Shown piece by piece: positions 1 to 7,600 of a DNA stretch of 45,603 nt (the stretch's first letter is position 1; each line of letters opens with the position of its first letter). The DNA comes from Anaerolineales bacterium (lineage in GTDB: Bacteria; Chloroflexota; Anaerolineae; Anaerolineales; Villigracilaceae): NCBI GenBank assembly GCA_017985935.1, contig JAGNWT010000029.1, forward strand, positions 1 to 45,603, read 5' to 3'. A program made the translations under genes and the position numbers. The notes beneath the pieces were generated by a model. It searched no databases. It was not told the DNA's origin and was given only the letters and a program-made list of their open reading frames with translations.

Positions 1-2
1 AG

Positions 3-1190
3 GAAAGTAAGGACGAATGGGTGGAAGGCGCTCAAGATGTTGGCGAGCAGTTCTTTGCTGATTTTGAGAATTCCACCAGCGCAACACCTGCTGTCAAATC
101 CATGGATGAGACCGGGATGTGGCTGCGCAGTTTGGAAGAGCAGGAAATCATAAAGGCTCAGAGCGAGAGCGAAGCTAAGCAGGGAATTCCTGATTGGCTA
201 AGCGAGCCTGAAGAAAATAATCAAGTGGATGATCGCATTGAACCGGCTCCGCAAGCCTCTGTCATTCCGAACTGGCTTGATGAACAGGAGACCCCTGTTG
301 TCAGGGATGAAGCCAATAGTCAGGAAATGACTCAGGACGATCTTTCGAACTGGTTGAGTGGATTGGATGACGAACCCGGTCTGCCTTTTGAGGCGATGTC
401 TACCCCCGATTCGATCCTGACCGCGCCCAAGTCTCAGACGCCTGTGAGCAATACCCCGATCCCCGCGTCAACACCTGATCTTCCAGATTGGCTGAGCGGG
501 ATCGAAGATAGCGCCAGCAAAGACCTGGACGAAGAATGGCAAAAGCCTGCGGAGGGTGAATCTGCCCCTGCCATGGTTACCGATGAATCTGGTTCTTCTG
601 ACCTGCCAGCGTGGCTGAAGGGCGTGGATGATGTGCCAGCAGATGATGAAGATGATACGCCGCCGTGGATCCACCGTGAGGTATATGAATCTGAAGGCGT
701 GCAATCTCCGATGCCTACTTCGCCTTCCGATTGGCACCCCCTCGAGCCACAGCCTGAAGAGACGGTTGCACCGGTTGCAAGTCAGCCTGTGCTGACAACT
801 CCTGAGCCCAGCAAGCCTGAAGCAGAGACAAGTTTCGTTCCTCCTTCGTCGGAGCCAGAACTTGTTACCCGTTCAGAGACACCAGCCAAGAAGAAGAGCG
901 GGCTACCTGCGCGGCAGCGTCAGCCTGAGGCGCAGAATCCGACTGTGGCGCTGAATCAGGCCAAGGGTGAGTTGGATCGGGGTGATATTCCCGCCGCTCT
1001 CGATCATTACGGGAAGCTTATCAAGAAGGGCAAGCATCTTGAAGAGACCATCCGCGACCTGACCGAGTCTTTGTACCGCTATCCTGTGGAAGTGGGGATC
1101 TGGCAAACTTTGGGCGACGCTTATATGCGAGCAAATCGTTTGAAGGAAGCGCTTGAAGCCTATAATAAGGCTGAAGAATTAATTCGTTGA
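3..1190 (+). CDS. TPR protein with repeated W-L motifs (5' end outside window)
   Basis: The reading frame is open to the left edge without a stop, so this is the C-terminal part of a longer protein; GTG at 21 is an in-frame codon, not a proven start. Counted from that GTG, the first ~300 residues are acidic, rich in Pro/Ser/Glu and probably disordered. They hold a spaced series of short motifs of the form (L/I)P(D/N/A)WL(S/K)xxx(D/E)(D/E), with Trp at residues 34, 59, 85, 111, 157, 198 and 216. The last ~80 residues look like two tetratricopeptide repeats, a protein-interaction fold. No signal peptide or enzyme motif is visible. The ndk gene follows after 55 bases without a terminator, so the two may be cotranscribed. 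The W-L array could be a set of docking peptides; that is inference, and the function is unknown. Confidence 0.8.
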   Translation, partial: ESKDEWVEGAQDVGEQFFADFENSTSATPAVKSMDETGMWLRSLEEQEIIKAQSESEAKQGIPDWLSEPEENNQVDDRIEPAPQASVIPNWLDEQETPVVRDEANSQEMTQDDLSNWLSGLDDEPGLPFEAMSTPDSILTAPKSQTPVSNTPIPASTPDLPDWLSGIEDSASKDLDEEWQKPAEGESAPAMVTDESGSSDLPAWLKGVDDVPADDEDDTPPWIHREVYESEGVQSPMPTSPSDWHPLEPQPEETVAPVASQPVLTTPEPSKPEAETSFVPPSSEPELVTRSETPAKKKSGLPARQRQPEAQNPTVALNQAKGELDRGDIPAALDHYGKLIKKGKHLEETIRDLTESLYRYPVEVGIWQTLGDAYMRANRLKEALEAYNKAEELIR

Positions 1191-1245
1191 TCAGCAGGCC
1201 GGGCTTGACCGCCTGGCTTGAAAATATTTTTTTGGAGGAATTTCT

Positions 1246-1695
1246 GTGGAAAGAACGCTTGTGCTTGTAAAACCGGATGGCGTCCAGCGTGGACTGATCG
1301 GTGAAGTGATCTCCCGCTTTGAACGCCGCGGACTTCGTTTGGTTGCCGCCAAATTCATTTGGGTCAGTAAGGAATTGGCAGAGGCTCATTACGCGGAGCA
1401 TGTTGGCAAAAAGTTTTACGATGGTTTGATCTCATACATTACTTCCGCGCCGGTGATGGCCATGGTGTGGGAAGGAACGAACGCAGTGATTGCGGTCCGC
1501 CAGACTGTTGGGGCGACCAAGCCTTACGAAGCTGCGCCGGGTACCATTCGCCATGACTTCGCGCTTGAGATGGGACGCAACCTTGTCCATGCTTCAGACG
1601 GGATCGAATCGGGCATTCGTGAATCGAAATTGTGGTTCAAAGCTGAAGAGCTTGTGGAATGGAACCGCGCTGTAGATTCCTGGATCTTCGAATAG
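1246..1695 (+). CDS. ndk: Nucleoside diphosphate kinase
   Basis: Transfers the gamma phosphate of ATP to other NDPs and dNDPs through a phosphohistidine, balancing nucleotide pools in the cytoplasm. The 149 residues match the family's usual length. The start reads ERTLVLVKPDGVQRG, the classic NDK opening, and the active-site stretch NLVHASDGIESG places the catalytic His at residue 115; most bacterial enzymes have HGSD where this has HASD. The start is GTG at 1246 because a strong GGAGG (1234-1238) lies 7 bases before it and the conserved N-terminus begins there. A bidirectional terminator follows immediately. Confidence 0.97.
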   Translation: MERTLVLVKPDGVQRGLIGEVISRFERRGLRLVAAKFIWVSKELAEAHYAEHVGKKFYDGLISYITSAPVMAMVWEGTNAVIAVRQTVGATKPYEAAPGTIRHDFALEMGRNLVHASDGIESGIRESKLWFKAEELVEWNRAVDSWIFE

Positions 1696-1708
1696 GCATT
1701 ACCAGTAA

Positions 1709-1743
1709 TAAAAAAATCCCGCACATTGTGCGGGATTTTTTTA
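1709..1743. terminator. Bidirectional terminator between ndk and rsfS
   Basis: A 7-bp GC stem (1718-1724 with 1728-1734, loop ATT) is flanked by an A run on the left and a T run on the right that extend the pairing. It can end ndk on the plus strand and rsfS on the minus strand. Confidence 0.92.
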
Positions 1744-2088
1744 TTACTGCAAGCGCAGTAAAACTTTGCCGTCTTCCCATAATTCTTCTAGGTTATAAAA
1801 GTCTCGTTGATCGGGCGAGAAGAGATGCAGGATCACGTCACCGTAGTCCACGATGACCCAGCCGTCGCGGGAGAATCCCTGTTGTTTTCCCTTTTTCTTG
1901 AATTTGGTGCGAATGTCTTCAATGGAGGCTTTGGCAAGCGCGTCGAGCATGCGGTCGCTGGTGCCGGTGCAGATGACGAAATAATCTGTGAAGGAAACAA
2001 TGTCCTTCAGATCGATCAGGACGATGTCTTCCCCTTTTTTGTCTTCCAGGGAGTTTACGATTTCACGTGCTAGTTCCAGTGCGTTCAG
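1744..2088 (-). CDS. rsfS: Ribosomal silencing factor RsfS, CTG start
   Basis: RsfS binds ribosomal protein L14 and blocks subunit joining when nutrients are short. The 114-residue product carries the family signatures: LELAREIV near the start, then SFTDYFVICTGTSDR, and the C-terminal GWVIVDYGDVILHLFSPDQRDFY region. There is no ATG, GTG or TTG in frame between the upstream stop at 2092-2094 and the internal ATG at 1950, which would cut off the conserved first half. The best start is CTG at 2088-2086, with GAGGTG just upstream; that SD sequence overlaps the stop region of thpR, suggesting translational coupling. It is the last gene of the operon response regulator - thpR - rsfS. The identity is certain; the start codon is inferred. 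Confidence 0.9.
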   Translation of the reverse strand: MNALELAREIVNSLEDKKGEDIVLIDLKDIVSFTDYFVICTGTSDRMLDALAKASIEDIRTKFKKKGKQQGFSRDGWVIVDYGDVILHLFSPDQRDFYNLEELWEDGKVLLRLQ

Positions 2089-2096
2089 ATTTCACC

Positions 2097-2681
2097 TCAT
2101 GATTTTGTTAATGGTACGGAAAATAATTTTGTATACACGGCGCCGCCGGGCTGGAGGTCGCTTTTGAAGAGATGCACAGAGTCTACTCTGGCTGTGGCAA
2201 TATTGCCAAGTTGAATCGAGTCAAGCGCGGCGCGGACTTTGGTCAGGTCTGCGGGGCTGGCGTTCTGGCGGGCGCGCCCGAGAGTAAGGTGCGGAGAAAA
2301 TGCCCGTTCTTCTTTTTCATAACCAAGGCGTAACGCGCCGCTTTCAATGCTTTTATGCAATGAGGCAAGCCCAGCCGGAGCGTGAAGCCCGACCCAAAGG
2401 ATGCGAGGCATGCGCGGGTTTGGGAAAGATCCGAGGCCGCCGATCTGAATCTCGAACTGAGGATGGGAGGACGCCTCGCGGACCAACATTTGCTTGAGGA
2501 ATTCCACATGAGAGGAGGCGATGTCTCCGATGAATTTCAAGGTCAGATGCATGTTCGAGGCGGGAACCCAGCGGACAATTTCATCTCCCACGGTCTGCCG
2601 CAGGCGGGTGGTTTGTTTTTCGATCGAATCCCGGGTCTGTTGTGAGAATTCGATGGCTATGAAGACACGCATCACGTTCAA
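2097..2681 (-). CDS. thpR: RNA 2',3'-cyclic phosphodiesterase (2H family)
   Basis: A 2H phosphoesterase, known in vitro as 2'-5' RNA ligase and as a hydrolase of 2',3'-cyclic phosphate ends. Both catalytic HxTx motifs are present: HLTLKF around residue 45 and HLTLGR around residue 130. The ~190-residue length and the opening MRVFIAIEF are typical. Three starts sit close together: TTG at 2681, GTG at 2675 and ATG at 2672. An AAGG lies 9 bases before the TTG, while family alignment favours the ATG. The stop overlaps the SD region of rsfS, and the response regulator gene ends 4 bases upstream, so all three are probably one transcript. Its physiological RNA substrate is not known. Confidence 0.93.
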   Translation of the reverse strand: MNVMRVFIAIEFSQQTRDSIEKQTTRLRQTVGDEIVRWVPASNMHLTLKFIGDIASSHVEFLKQMLVREASSHPQFEIQIGGLGSFPNPRMPRILWVGLHAPAGLASLHKSIESGALRLGYEKEERAFSPHLTLGRARQNASPADLTKVRAALDSIQLGNIATARVDSVHLFKSDLQPGGAVYTKLFSVPLTKS

Positions 2682-2685
2682 TATT

Positions 2686-3066
2686 TTACGCCTTTTGAAG
2701 GACCTGTTCGACAGCTTGTTTCAGGTCTAAAAAACTGACCGGCTTGGTAAGGTAAAGGGATGCGCCTGCTTCGATGCCGGTCTTGATATCACCGGGCATG
2801 CTCTTGGCTGAAACGACAATGACCGGGATGGCAGAAAGCTCCGGCTCGTGCTGCATGTAGCGCAATACTTCAAGCCCTGAAATATCGGGCATCATGATAT
2901 CCAGTATGACAACGTCTGGTCTTTCCTGCGAGATCATGGGGATGGCGGGAGCGCTGGCATACATTTTGACAACCCGAAACCCTCCGAGCCGCATCATCTC
3001 CCCGAATAATTCGGCCGCTTCAGGTTCATCTTCGATGATCATTACCGTTTTTTGCGAAGTTGTCAT
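2686..3066 (-). CDS. Single-domain response regulator (CheY-like receiver)
   Basis: A stand-alone receiver domain of 126 residues with no output domain. Visible residues are the acidic pair E12-D13, the phosphoacceptor D56 in VVILDIMMPD, the switch residue S86 and the conserved K108 in YLTKP. The start is ATG at 3066, because GAGG lies about 7 bases upstream and the receiver fold begins there; the frame continues upstream without protein-like sequence. It probably acts by protein contact or as a phosphorelay intermediate. No partner kinase is adjacent. It heads an operon with thpR and rsfS, an unusual companion for RNA-processing and ribosome factors. Confidence 0.92.
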   Translation of the reverse strand: MTTSQKTVMIIEDEPEAAELFGEMMRLGGFRVVKMYASAPAIPMISQERPDVVILDIMMPDISGLEVLRYMQHEPELSAIPVIVVSAKSMPGDIKTGIEAGASLYLTKPVSFLDLKQAVEQVLQKA

Positions 3067-3082
3067 GTTTTTCCTCGGCACA

Positions 3083-3111
3083 AAAATAGCATAAACCCAT
3101 TGAATTGGCAA
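3083..3111 (-). promoter_or_regulatory. Promoter of the response regulator - thpR - rsfS operon
   Basis: On the minus strand TTGCCA (3106-3111), a 17-base spacer, and TATTTT (3083-3088) preceded by TGC, an extended -10. The distance to the ATG at 3066 leaves a short leader carrying an SD sequence. Confidence 0.6.
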
Positions 3112-3193
3112 GGGATGTGGAAAGTTGTCCATGATTTCGTAAGAATCCATTCGAGATCAATGTCTACTATCCATAAAAATGACCGGAGGAACC

Positions 3194-3700
3194 ATGACAG
3201 AGTTGGACGAATATCGCAAAGAGAAGGATGCGTTTTTTGGAAGTCACCCGCAAAGCCCGCTGACCCGGGAACAGAAGAAAGAGTTTAAAGGATTAAATTA
3301 TTTTCCTGAAAACGACGATCTTCGGCTGGAAGTGCAGGTGAGTGAGTTTCCAGTGAAGGAAAGATTTGAGATGCAAACCTCGACCGGCGATGTGCAGCTT
3401 TATGAAAAGTTTGGCCGGTTCCAATTTTCCGTGGACGGGTCAAATGTGGAGTTGACGATCTACCAAAGTCAGCACGGTTTCTTTCTACCTTTTGCTGATT
3501 CTCTCGCGGGAAAAGAAACCTACCCTGCGGGGCGTTACCTTGAGCCTGAACCGCTTCCCGGCGGGCGTTTCTTTGTGGATTTTAACCAGGCGTATAACCC
3601 TTATTGTGCCTACAATGAAATGTGGTCCTGCCCGATCACACCGGCTGAGAACCGCCTAAAGGTGGCTGTGCGGGCTGGTGAAAAGTTGTTCCATGAGTAA
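3194..3700 (+). CDS. DUF1684 family protein
   Basis: 168 residues, apparently cytoplasmic, without signal peptide or membrane segment. The C-terminal half has the family hallmark: TYPAGRYLEPEPLPGG, then FVDFNQAYNPYCAYNEMWSCP, then PAENRLKVAVRAGEK. The function of DUF1684 proteins is not established. The start at 3194 is preferred over an in-frame codon at 3179 because GGAGGA (3186-3190 region) is spaced 4-5 bases from it. It is divergent from the response regulator operon and ends at its own terminator, so it is probably transcribed alone. Confidence 0.88.
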   Translation: MTELDEYRKEKDAFFGSHPQSPLTREQKKEFKGLNYFPENDDLRLEVQVSEFPVKERFEMQTSTGDVQLYEKFGRFQFSVDGSNVELTIYQSQHGFFLPFADSLAGKETYPAGRYLEPEPLPGGRFFVDFNQAYNPYCAYNEMWSCPITPAENRLKVAVRAGEKLFHE

Positions 3701-3718
3701 ACCGCATTGCCTGAAAAG

Positions 3719-3752
3719 TAAAACGACGGGAGTTGTTCCCGTCGTTTTTTTA
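3719..3752. terminator. Bidirectional terminator after the DUF1684 gene
   Basis: A perfect 10-bp stem (3721-3730 with 3738-3747) followed by a T run; A residues on the left also allow use from the minus strand by the 3750-4046 gene. Confidence 0.9.
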
Positions 3753-4046
3753 TTTTTCCTCTTCTTCTTTTGTGTGCTCCAGAACCGACATAAGGGCTTC
3801 GTATTCGTCGCAGCAATGGGAACACAAGTCCAGGTGCTCACGAATGAGCGGCATGATCTTGGCGGCATCCTTCGACTGGACCTCCCTCTCTACAAATTGA
3901 TCGAGGAAGGCATACAATTCATCGCAGGACATTTCCTCAGCGCGGACATTTTCCAGCACATGCAAAAGTTTGAGGATCGACTCATCCTGCAGTTCTTCAG
4001 GCTTCAGGGCGTTTTGAATATTTTGAATGGTGTGTTTTGTGCTCAT
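3750..4046 (-). CDS. Small soluble zinc-binding (anti-sigma-like) protein
   Basis: 98 residues with a putative zinc site resembling the ZAS/zf-HC2 anti-sigma fold: H71-x3-C75-x2-C78, preceded by C41 in CDELYAFLDQFVEREV. No transmembrane helix is present, so it would be a soluble regulator. It follows an ECF-like sigma factor gene by 33 bases on the same strand, the usual place for the cognate anti-sigma factor. The assignment rests on this context and the Cys/His pattern; an adaptor or redox-sensing role is also possible. The C-terminus ends in a run of Glu and Lys. Confidence 0.75.
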   Translation of the reverse strand: MSTKHTIQNIQNALKPEELQDESILKLLHVLENVRAEEMSCDELYAFLDQFVEREVQSKDAAKIMPLIREHLDLCSHCCDEYEALMSVLEHTKEEEEK

Positions 4047-4079
4047 GCTAAAGGCTTGACGATTAATGGAATATTAATC

Positions 4080-4718
4080 TTACTTGTGTTCAAAAGCCGT
4101 TAAAAGATCTTGCGGGGTCAGGTCTTCCAGGGCAAGTCTTCTTTTCAACCTCAGGCGGGCATCGTGCAGGAGCTTGTACAGGGCGTTGCGGTTGGTCTTC
4201 ATGCGCTTGGCGGCATCTTCCATGGGCATGTCTTGCAGTCCTAAAAGGACGAGCGCTTCACGCTGTTTTGGGGTCAGTTCTTCATCGAGAATACGGCGGA
4301 CGCGCACCAGCATGTCTGCGCGCTCTGCCGAGGTCTCGGGAGATGCCTGAGAATCAGCGAGCAGGCCAGGGGGAGGTGGAGCGTCTTCATTTTCGGTCAG
4401 TTCATCCAGTGAGGCGTCGCGCCAGCGCTTTCGACGCAGTTCGGTCAGTGCGATCCGGATGGCGATCTTGTGAACCCAGGTGGTAAAAAGGCTGCGCCCT
4501 TCGAAAGTGTCCAATTGATCGAGCACCCGCAACAGGGTTTCCTGTGTGACCTCATCTACCAAAGGTTGAAAAAGCGGATCGTCCGCTGAAAGCCAGCGTG
4601 AAAGGGCATAGGGCAGACCCTTTTGGATAATTTGCCGCAGGTCGTTTAGCGCGTCTTCGTGTAGTTTACCTGTGCTTCTTAATTCTTCAAGCCAGGCCTC
4701 ATTGGTGCGTGTCGTCAT
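4080..4718 (-). CDS. ECF-type RNA polymerase sigma factor
   Basis: 212 residues. Sigma region 2 spans roughly residues 27-100, with VDEVTQETLLRVLDQLDTFEGRSLFTTWVHKIAIRIALTELRR split across the -10 recognition helix. An acidic/proline linker (about 105-125) leads to region 4 (about 145-195), where LTPKQREALVLLGLQDMPMEDAAKRM and NALYKLLHDARLRLKRRL form the helix-turn-helix. It directs polymerase to a specific promoter set and is probably held by the zinc protein encoded next. The transcript appears leaderless: a TATAAT box ends 8 bases before the ATG and there is no SD. Its target regulon is unknown. Confidence 0.9.
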   Translation of the reverse strand: MTTRTNEAWLEELRSTGKLHEDALNDLRQIIQKGLPYALSRWLSADDPLFQPLVDEVTQETLLRVLDQLDTFEGRSLFTTWVHKIAIRIALTELRRKRWRDASLDELTENEDAPPPPGLLADSQASPETSAERADMLVRVRRILDEELTPKQREALVLLGLQDMPMEDAAKRMKTNRNALYKLLHDARLRLKRRLALEDLTPQDLLTAFEHK

Positions 4719-4726
4719 GATGATGG

Positions 4727-4754
4727 ATTATAAGAGAAAAAAAGGCGAATTCAA
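4727..4754 (-). promoter_or_regulatory. Promoter of the sigma factor gene, leaderless type
   Basis: On the minus strand TTGAAT (4749-4754), 16-base spacer, TATAAT (4727-4732); 8 bases separate the -10 box from the ATG at 4718, so transcription should begin at or next to the start codon. A 10-base direct repeat beginning TTGAGA at 4771 and 4781 lies just upstream of the -35. Confidence 0.75.
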
Positions 4755-4797
4755 AAACTCTTATAAAACTTTGAGACTTTTTGAGAGTCCCGCTTTT

Positions 4798-4841
4798 GAC
4801 CCCGCCTGTACCTGCTCCAGGTTTTGCAGGCAGGCGGGGTC
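4798..4841 (-). terminator. GC-rich inverted repeat downstream of the transporter gene
   Basis: A perfect 11-bp inverted repeat (4798-4808 with 4831-4841), with further nested CCTG/CAGG pairing inside a 22-base loop. It lies just after the stop of the KimA-like gene and upstream of the sigma factor promoter. No clear T run follows on either strand, so it may be a Rho-assisted terminator, an RNA-stabilising hairpin or an interspersed repeat. Confidence 0.55.
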
Positions 4842-4849
4842 GCGAAATG

Positions 4850-6817
4850 TTATTTCTCTTCAAGCTCATCATGAACATGGTATGGGACGTTGATGATCAC
4901 GATCCCATGCTGGCGCTTAAGCTGGCTGCGGAGCAGGTCTGCGGTGTTGGTGTGCAGGGCTGAAGTCAGTCGGTTTTCAGCTACGAACTCGGGGACCACG
5001 ATCGTGATGGTTTCGCCCGGCTGACGTTGACGTGCGATCTCGGCGATGTAGCCAAGAATGGGTTCAAGGAAGAGGCGGTAGGGAGAGTCCAACATGACCA
5101 TGCGGACGCCCTCGCCCCATGTCTCCCACTTTCGGCGAACCTTCTCGGCATCTGCCGGCTCGATCGTAACGTGGACAGCGGTGATATCGTCTGAAAGCAT
5201 CCGAGCATATCGGAGCGCAGCCAAAGTGCCTTGATGCACACCGCTGACCGGCATGATGACACGGTGGCGGCTGTGGTGCGGCGGGATGACCCCGATGTTG
5301 TCGAGCGAGAGTTTTTTGGCGAGGTTGTTGTAGTGGCGGTGGATCAACCAGAAGGAAGCGACCAGGATCGGAATGAGGATCAAGACCACCCAGGCGCCGT
5401 CCTGGAACTTGGTGATGGCGAAAACCATCATCACGACCGCAGTACAGACCGCGCCAAATCCATTAACGATCATTTTTGTCGGCCAGTCTTTTACAAAGTG
5501 CAGTGTTGAGCCGCGTTCCTGTTTTTCTTCACCGGGCTTGAGTTTGCCGATCTTATACCAGCGCAGCGCCATGCCGCCCTGCGATAGGGTGAAGGAAAGG
5601 AACACGCCGATCGCATAAAGAGGAATGAGGCGGGTTACGCTTGCTTTGAAAATGATCAGAATGATGGAGGCGATACCAGCCAGGGCGATGATGCCGCGAG
5701 AATAGACCAGGCGGCTGCCGCGATAAGTGAGTTGGCGTGGAAGGAAGCCATCCTTGGCAACCAGCGCGCCCAAGCGTGGAAAATCCGCGAATGCGGTGTT
5801 CGCTGCCATAATAAGGATGACGGTGGTCGCGCCGATCAGCATGAGGTACAGTGTCCCGCGGCCGGCAAAGACGGTCCGAGCCAGTTGCGAGATCACGGTC
5901 TCGCTTTCCGAGGGGACCACGCTGATCGCTTTGGCGAGATAGGAAATGCCGAGGAAGAGCGAGCCAAGAATGAGCGACATCCAGATCAGGGTGATGCCGG
6001 CGTTCTTGCTGCGCGGTTCCTTGAAGGCGGTGATGCCGTTCGAGATGGCTTCAACCCCGGTCAGCGCGGTCGTCCCGCTTGCGAAGGCGTGCAAGATCAG
6101 GAAGGGGGTAATGGTCGAAATTCCGTGCAGGGTTTCCAACTCGGGCGGGTTGACCACGGTGCCGAGCGCCTGTGTAACGAACAACCGGTAAAGACCTGTC
6201 CCAACGGTGATGAACATCGTCGTGACAAAAAAGTATGTGGGAATGGCAAAAGCCGTTCCAGATTCTTTCACGCCACGCAGGTTCATCAACATTACGAAGA
6301 GAATGAATCCCACAGACAGGACGACACGATATTCATACAGGTTGGGGAACGCCGAGGTGATCTGTGCCACGCCTGAAGCAATGGAGACCGATACGGTGAG
6401 GATATAGTCCGTGAGGAGTGACGCGCCAGCGATCAAGGCAGGGAATTCGCCGAGATTATCTCTCGCCACAATGTACGCGCCGCCGCCATCCGGGTACGCG
6501 TGGATCGTCTGCTCGTAGGAGATGGTCACGATGCCGAGCAGGATCACGATGGCGAGCGAGATCGGGAAAACGTAGCCGAAGGCCATCGTGCCTGCGGCGG
6601 CAAGGATGACCAGAATTTCCTGTGTGGCGTACGCGGTGGATGAAAGCGCATCCGAAGCAAAGACGGCGAGACCGACTACCTTGCCGATTGTCTGGTGCGA
6701 TGCGTCGGCGGTCGAAAGGGGACGACCGATAAAAAAGGAGCGCAGGGTGCGCTGCGGTTTGTAATCCGCGGTTCGTTCGATAATGGAGGTGGAGTTATTG
6801 TCTTCGTGGTTGATCAT
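4850..6817 (-). CDS. APC-family permease with USP-like C-terminus (KimA-like K+ transporter candidate)
   Basis: About 655 residues. A cytoplasmic N-terminus leads into ~12 hydrophobic segments of the APC fold (VGLAVFASDALSSTAYATQEIL is the first helix region), followed from about residue 500 by a ~150-residue soluble domain resembling universal stress protein folds (HRVIMPVSGVHQGTLAALRYARMLSDDITAVHV). This plan and length match the KimA/YdaO group of high-affinity K+/H+ symporters better than ordinary amino acid permeases. KdpD/KdpE-like genes nearby support a potassium link; substrate remains inferred. TTG at 6826 is an alternative start; ATG at 6817 has a weak GGA upstream. The USP-like gene ending 24-33 bases upstream is likely in the same operon. 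Confidence 0.85.
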   Translation of the reverse strand: MINHEDNNSTSIIERTADYKPQRTLRSFFIGRPLSTADASHQTIGKVVGLAVFASDALSSTAYATQEILVILAAAGTMAFGYVFPISLAIVILLGIVTISYEQTIHAYPDGGGAYIVARDNLGEFPALIAGASLLTDYILTVSVSIASGVAQITSAFPNLYEYRVVLSVGFILFVMLMNLRGVKESGTAFAIPTYFFVTTMFITVGTGLYRLFVTQALGTVVNPPELETLHGISTITPFLILHAFASGTTALTGVEAISNGITAFKEPRSKNAGITLIWMSLILGSLFLGISYLAKAISVVPSESETVISQLARTVFAGRGTLYLMLIGATTVILIMAANTAFADFPRLGALVAKDGFLPRQLTYRGSRLVYSRGIIALAGIASIILIIFKASVTRLIPLYAIGVFLSFTLSQGGMALRWYKIGKLKPGEEKQERGSTLHFVKDWPTKMIVNGFGAVCTAVVMMVFAITKFQDGAWVVLILIPILVASFWLIHRHYNNLAKKLSLDNIGVIPPHHSRHRVIMPVSGVHQGTLAALRYARMLSDDITAVHVTIEPADAEKVRRKWETWGEGVRMVMLDSPYRLFLEPILGYIAEIARQRQPGETITIVVPEFVAENRLTSALHTNTADLLRSQLKRQHGIVIINVPYHVHDELEEK

Positions 6818-6850
6818 ATTTTCCAACTTGGTTGATATGTGAATATTAAC

Positions 6851-7474
6851 TTACTCGAACAGAATGTTCCATGCCCAAATGGAGCCGGCTTCGACAAAAA
6901 GAGAAATGTAGAGGAGCGCATCAGCGACCGCGCCGGAAGATGCTCCCAGCTTGATCTGAAGCCAGAAAAATCCGGCGATGATCCCGAGCGAGCCGCCCCA
7001 TGCGATCAGATTGGTCAACCAGCGCGGACGGTTGTATTCCCGATGCGGAAGTGTCCCGTTTATCACATACACGGTGACACTCAAGTTTGTCTGAAGTAAC
7101 TGACTGAGTGGTCTGCGGGTGATTCCCGACCTTTGCTCTTCGAAGCACACGATCATATCACCTTCACGAAATTCAGACTTGACCACGCTCAACCAATTCA
7201 TGCCCGATTCGATCTTGGAATCGACCTGAATGTTTTCATCCCTTACCATTGCAGAAAGGGTGACAAGCTGCCTGCGCAATGCGGACTCATTCGCCGCATC
7301 TTTGCTGAGACCGAGAAACTGGACGCGGCTTTCGAGGGCATTCGCCAACTCCCAGATCTTGCGCGCAACAACGGCAGAATCGGTATCGGTTTCAGGCACA
7401 AGGACGATCAGCCGCCGGGCAGGCTGAAGGTCCAAAGGAGATGCGGATGGTTGGATCACATCAAAAGTATTCAT
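6851..7474 (-). CDS. USP-like protein with two C-terminal membrane helices
   Basis: 207 residues. Residues ~20-140 have an alternating beta/alpha pattern like a universal stress protein domain (ARRLIVLVPETDTDSAVVARKIWELANALESRVQFLGL, later GDMIVCFEEQ), without a clear ATP-binding G-x2-G-x9-G motif. Two hydrophobic helices close the protein (about 155-175 and 185-203). It is not a family I can name. GAGGTG lies ahead of the ATG. It precedes the KimA-like transporter in the same orientation and follows the KdpE-like gene across a terminator, so it probably serves transporter control or stability; that is inference. Confidence 0.75.
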   Translation of the reverse strand: MNTFDVIQPSASPLDLQPARRLIVLVPETDTDSAVVARKIWELANALESRVQFLGLSKDAANESALRRQLVTLSAMVRDENIQVDSKIESGMNWLSVVKSEFREGDMIVCFEEQRSGITRRPLSQLLQTNLSVTVYVINGTLPHREYNRPRWLTNLIAWGGSLGIIAGFFWLQIKLGASSGAVADALLYISLFVEAGSIWAWNILFE

Positions 7475-7548
7475 TTCACCTCATCAAGATGCTTTAATCC
7501 TATTCACCCCGCATAAAAAGACGACAAAGATTTCAGGCAATCGTATAA

Positions 7549-7582
7549 AGAAAAAATAAAAACGCCCTTTTGCAAGGGCGTT
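7549..7582 (-). terminator. Terminator of the kdpDE-like operon
   Basis: 9-bp stem (7561-7569 with 7574-7582, loop TTGC) followed on the minus strand by TTTATTTTTT. Confidence 0.93.
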
Positions 7583-7600
7583 GTAAGTGTGTTTTGAATT

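Noticed and set aside
5732..6376. 214-codon open frame on the plus strand inside the KimA-like gene
   Set aside because: Antisense to conserved membrane helices; no SD and a composition unlike a protein.
7475..7548. c-di-AMP riboswitch ahead of the USP-like and KimA-like genes
   Set aside because: KimA genes can have one, but only about 74 bases separate the upstream terminator from the start codon, too short for that riboswitch, and I see no matching fold.
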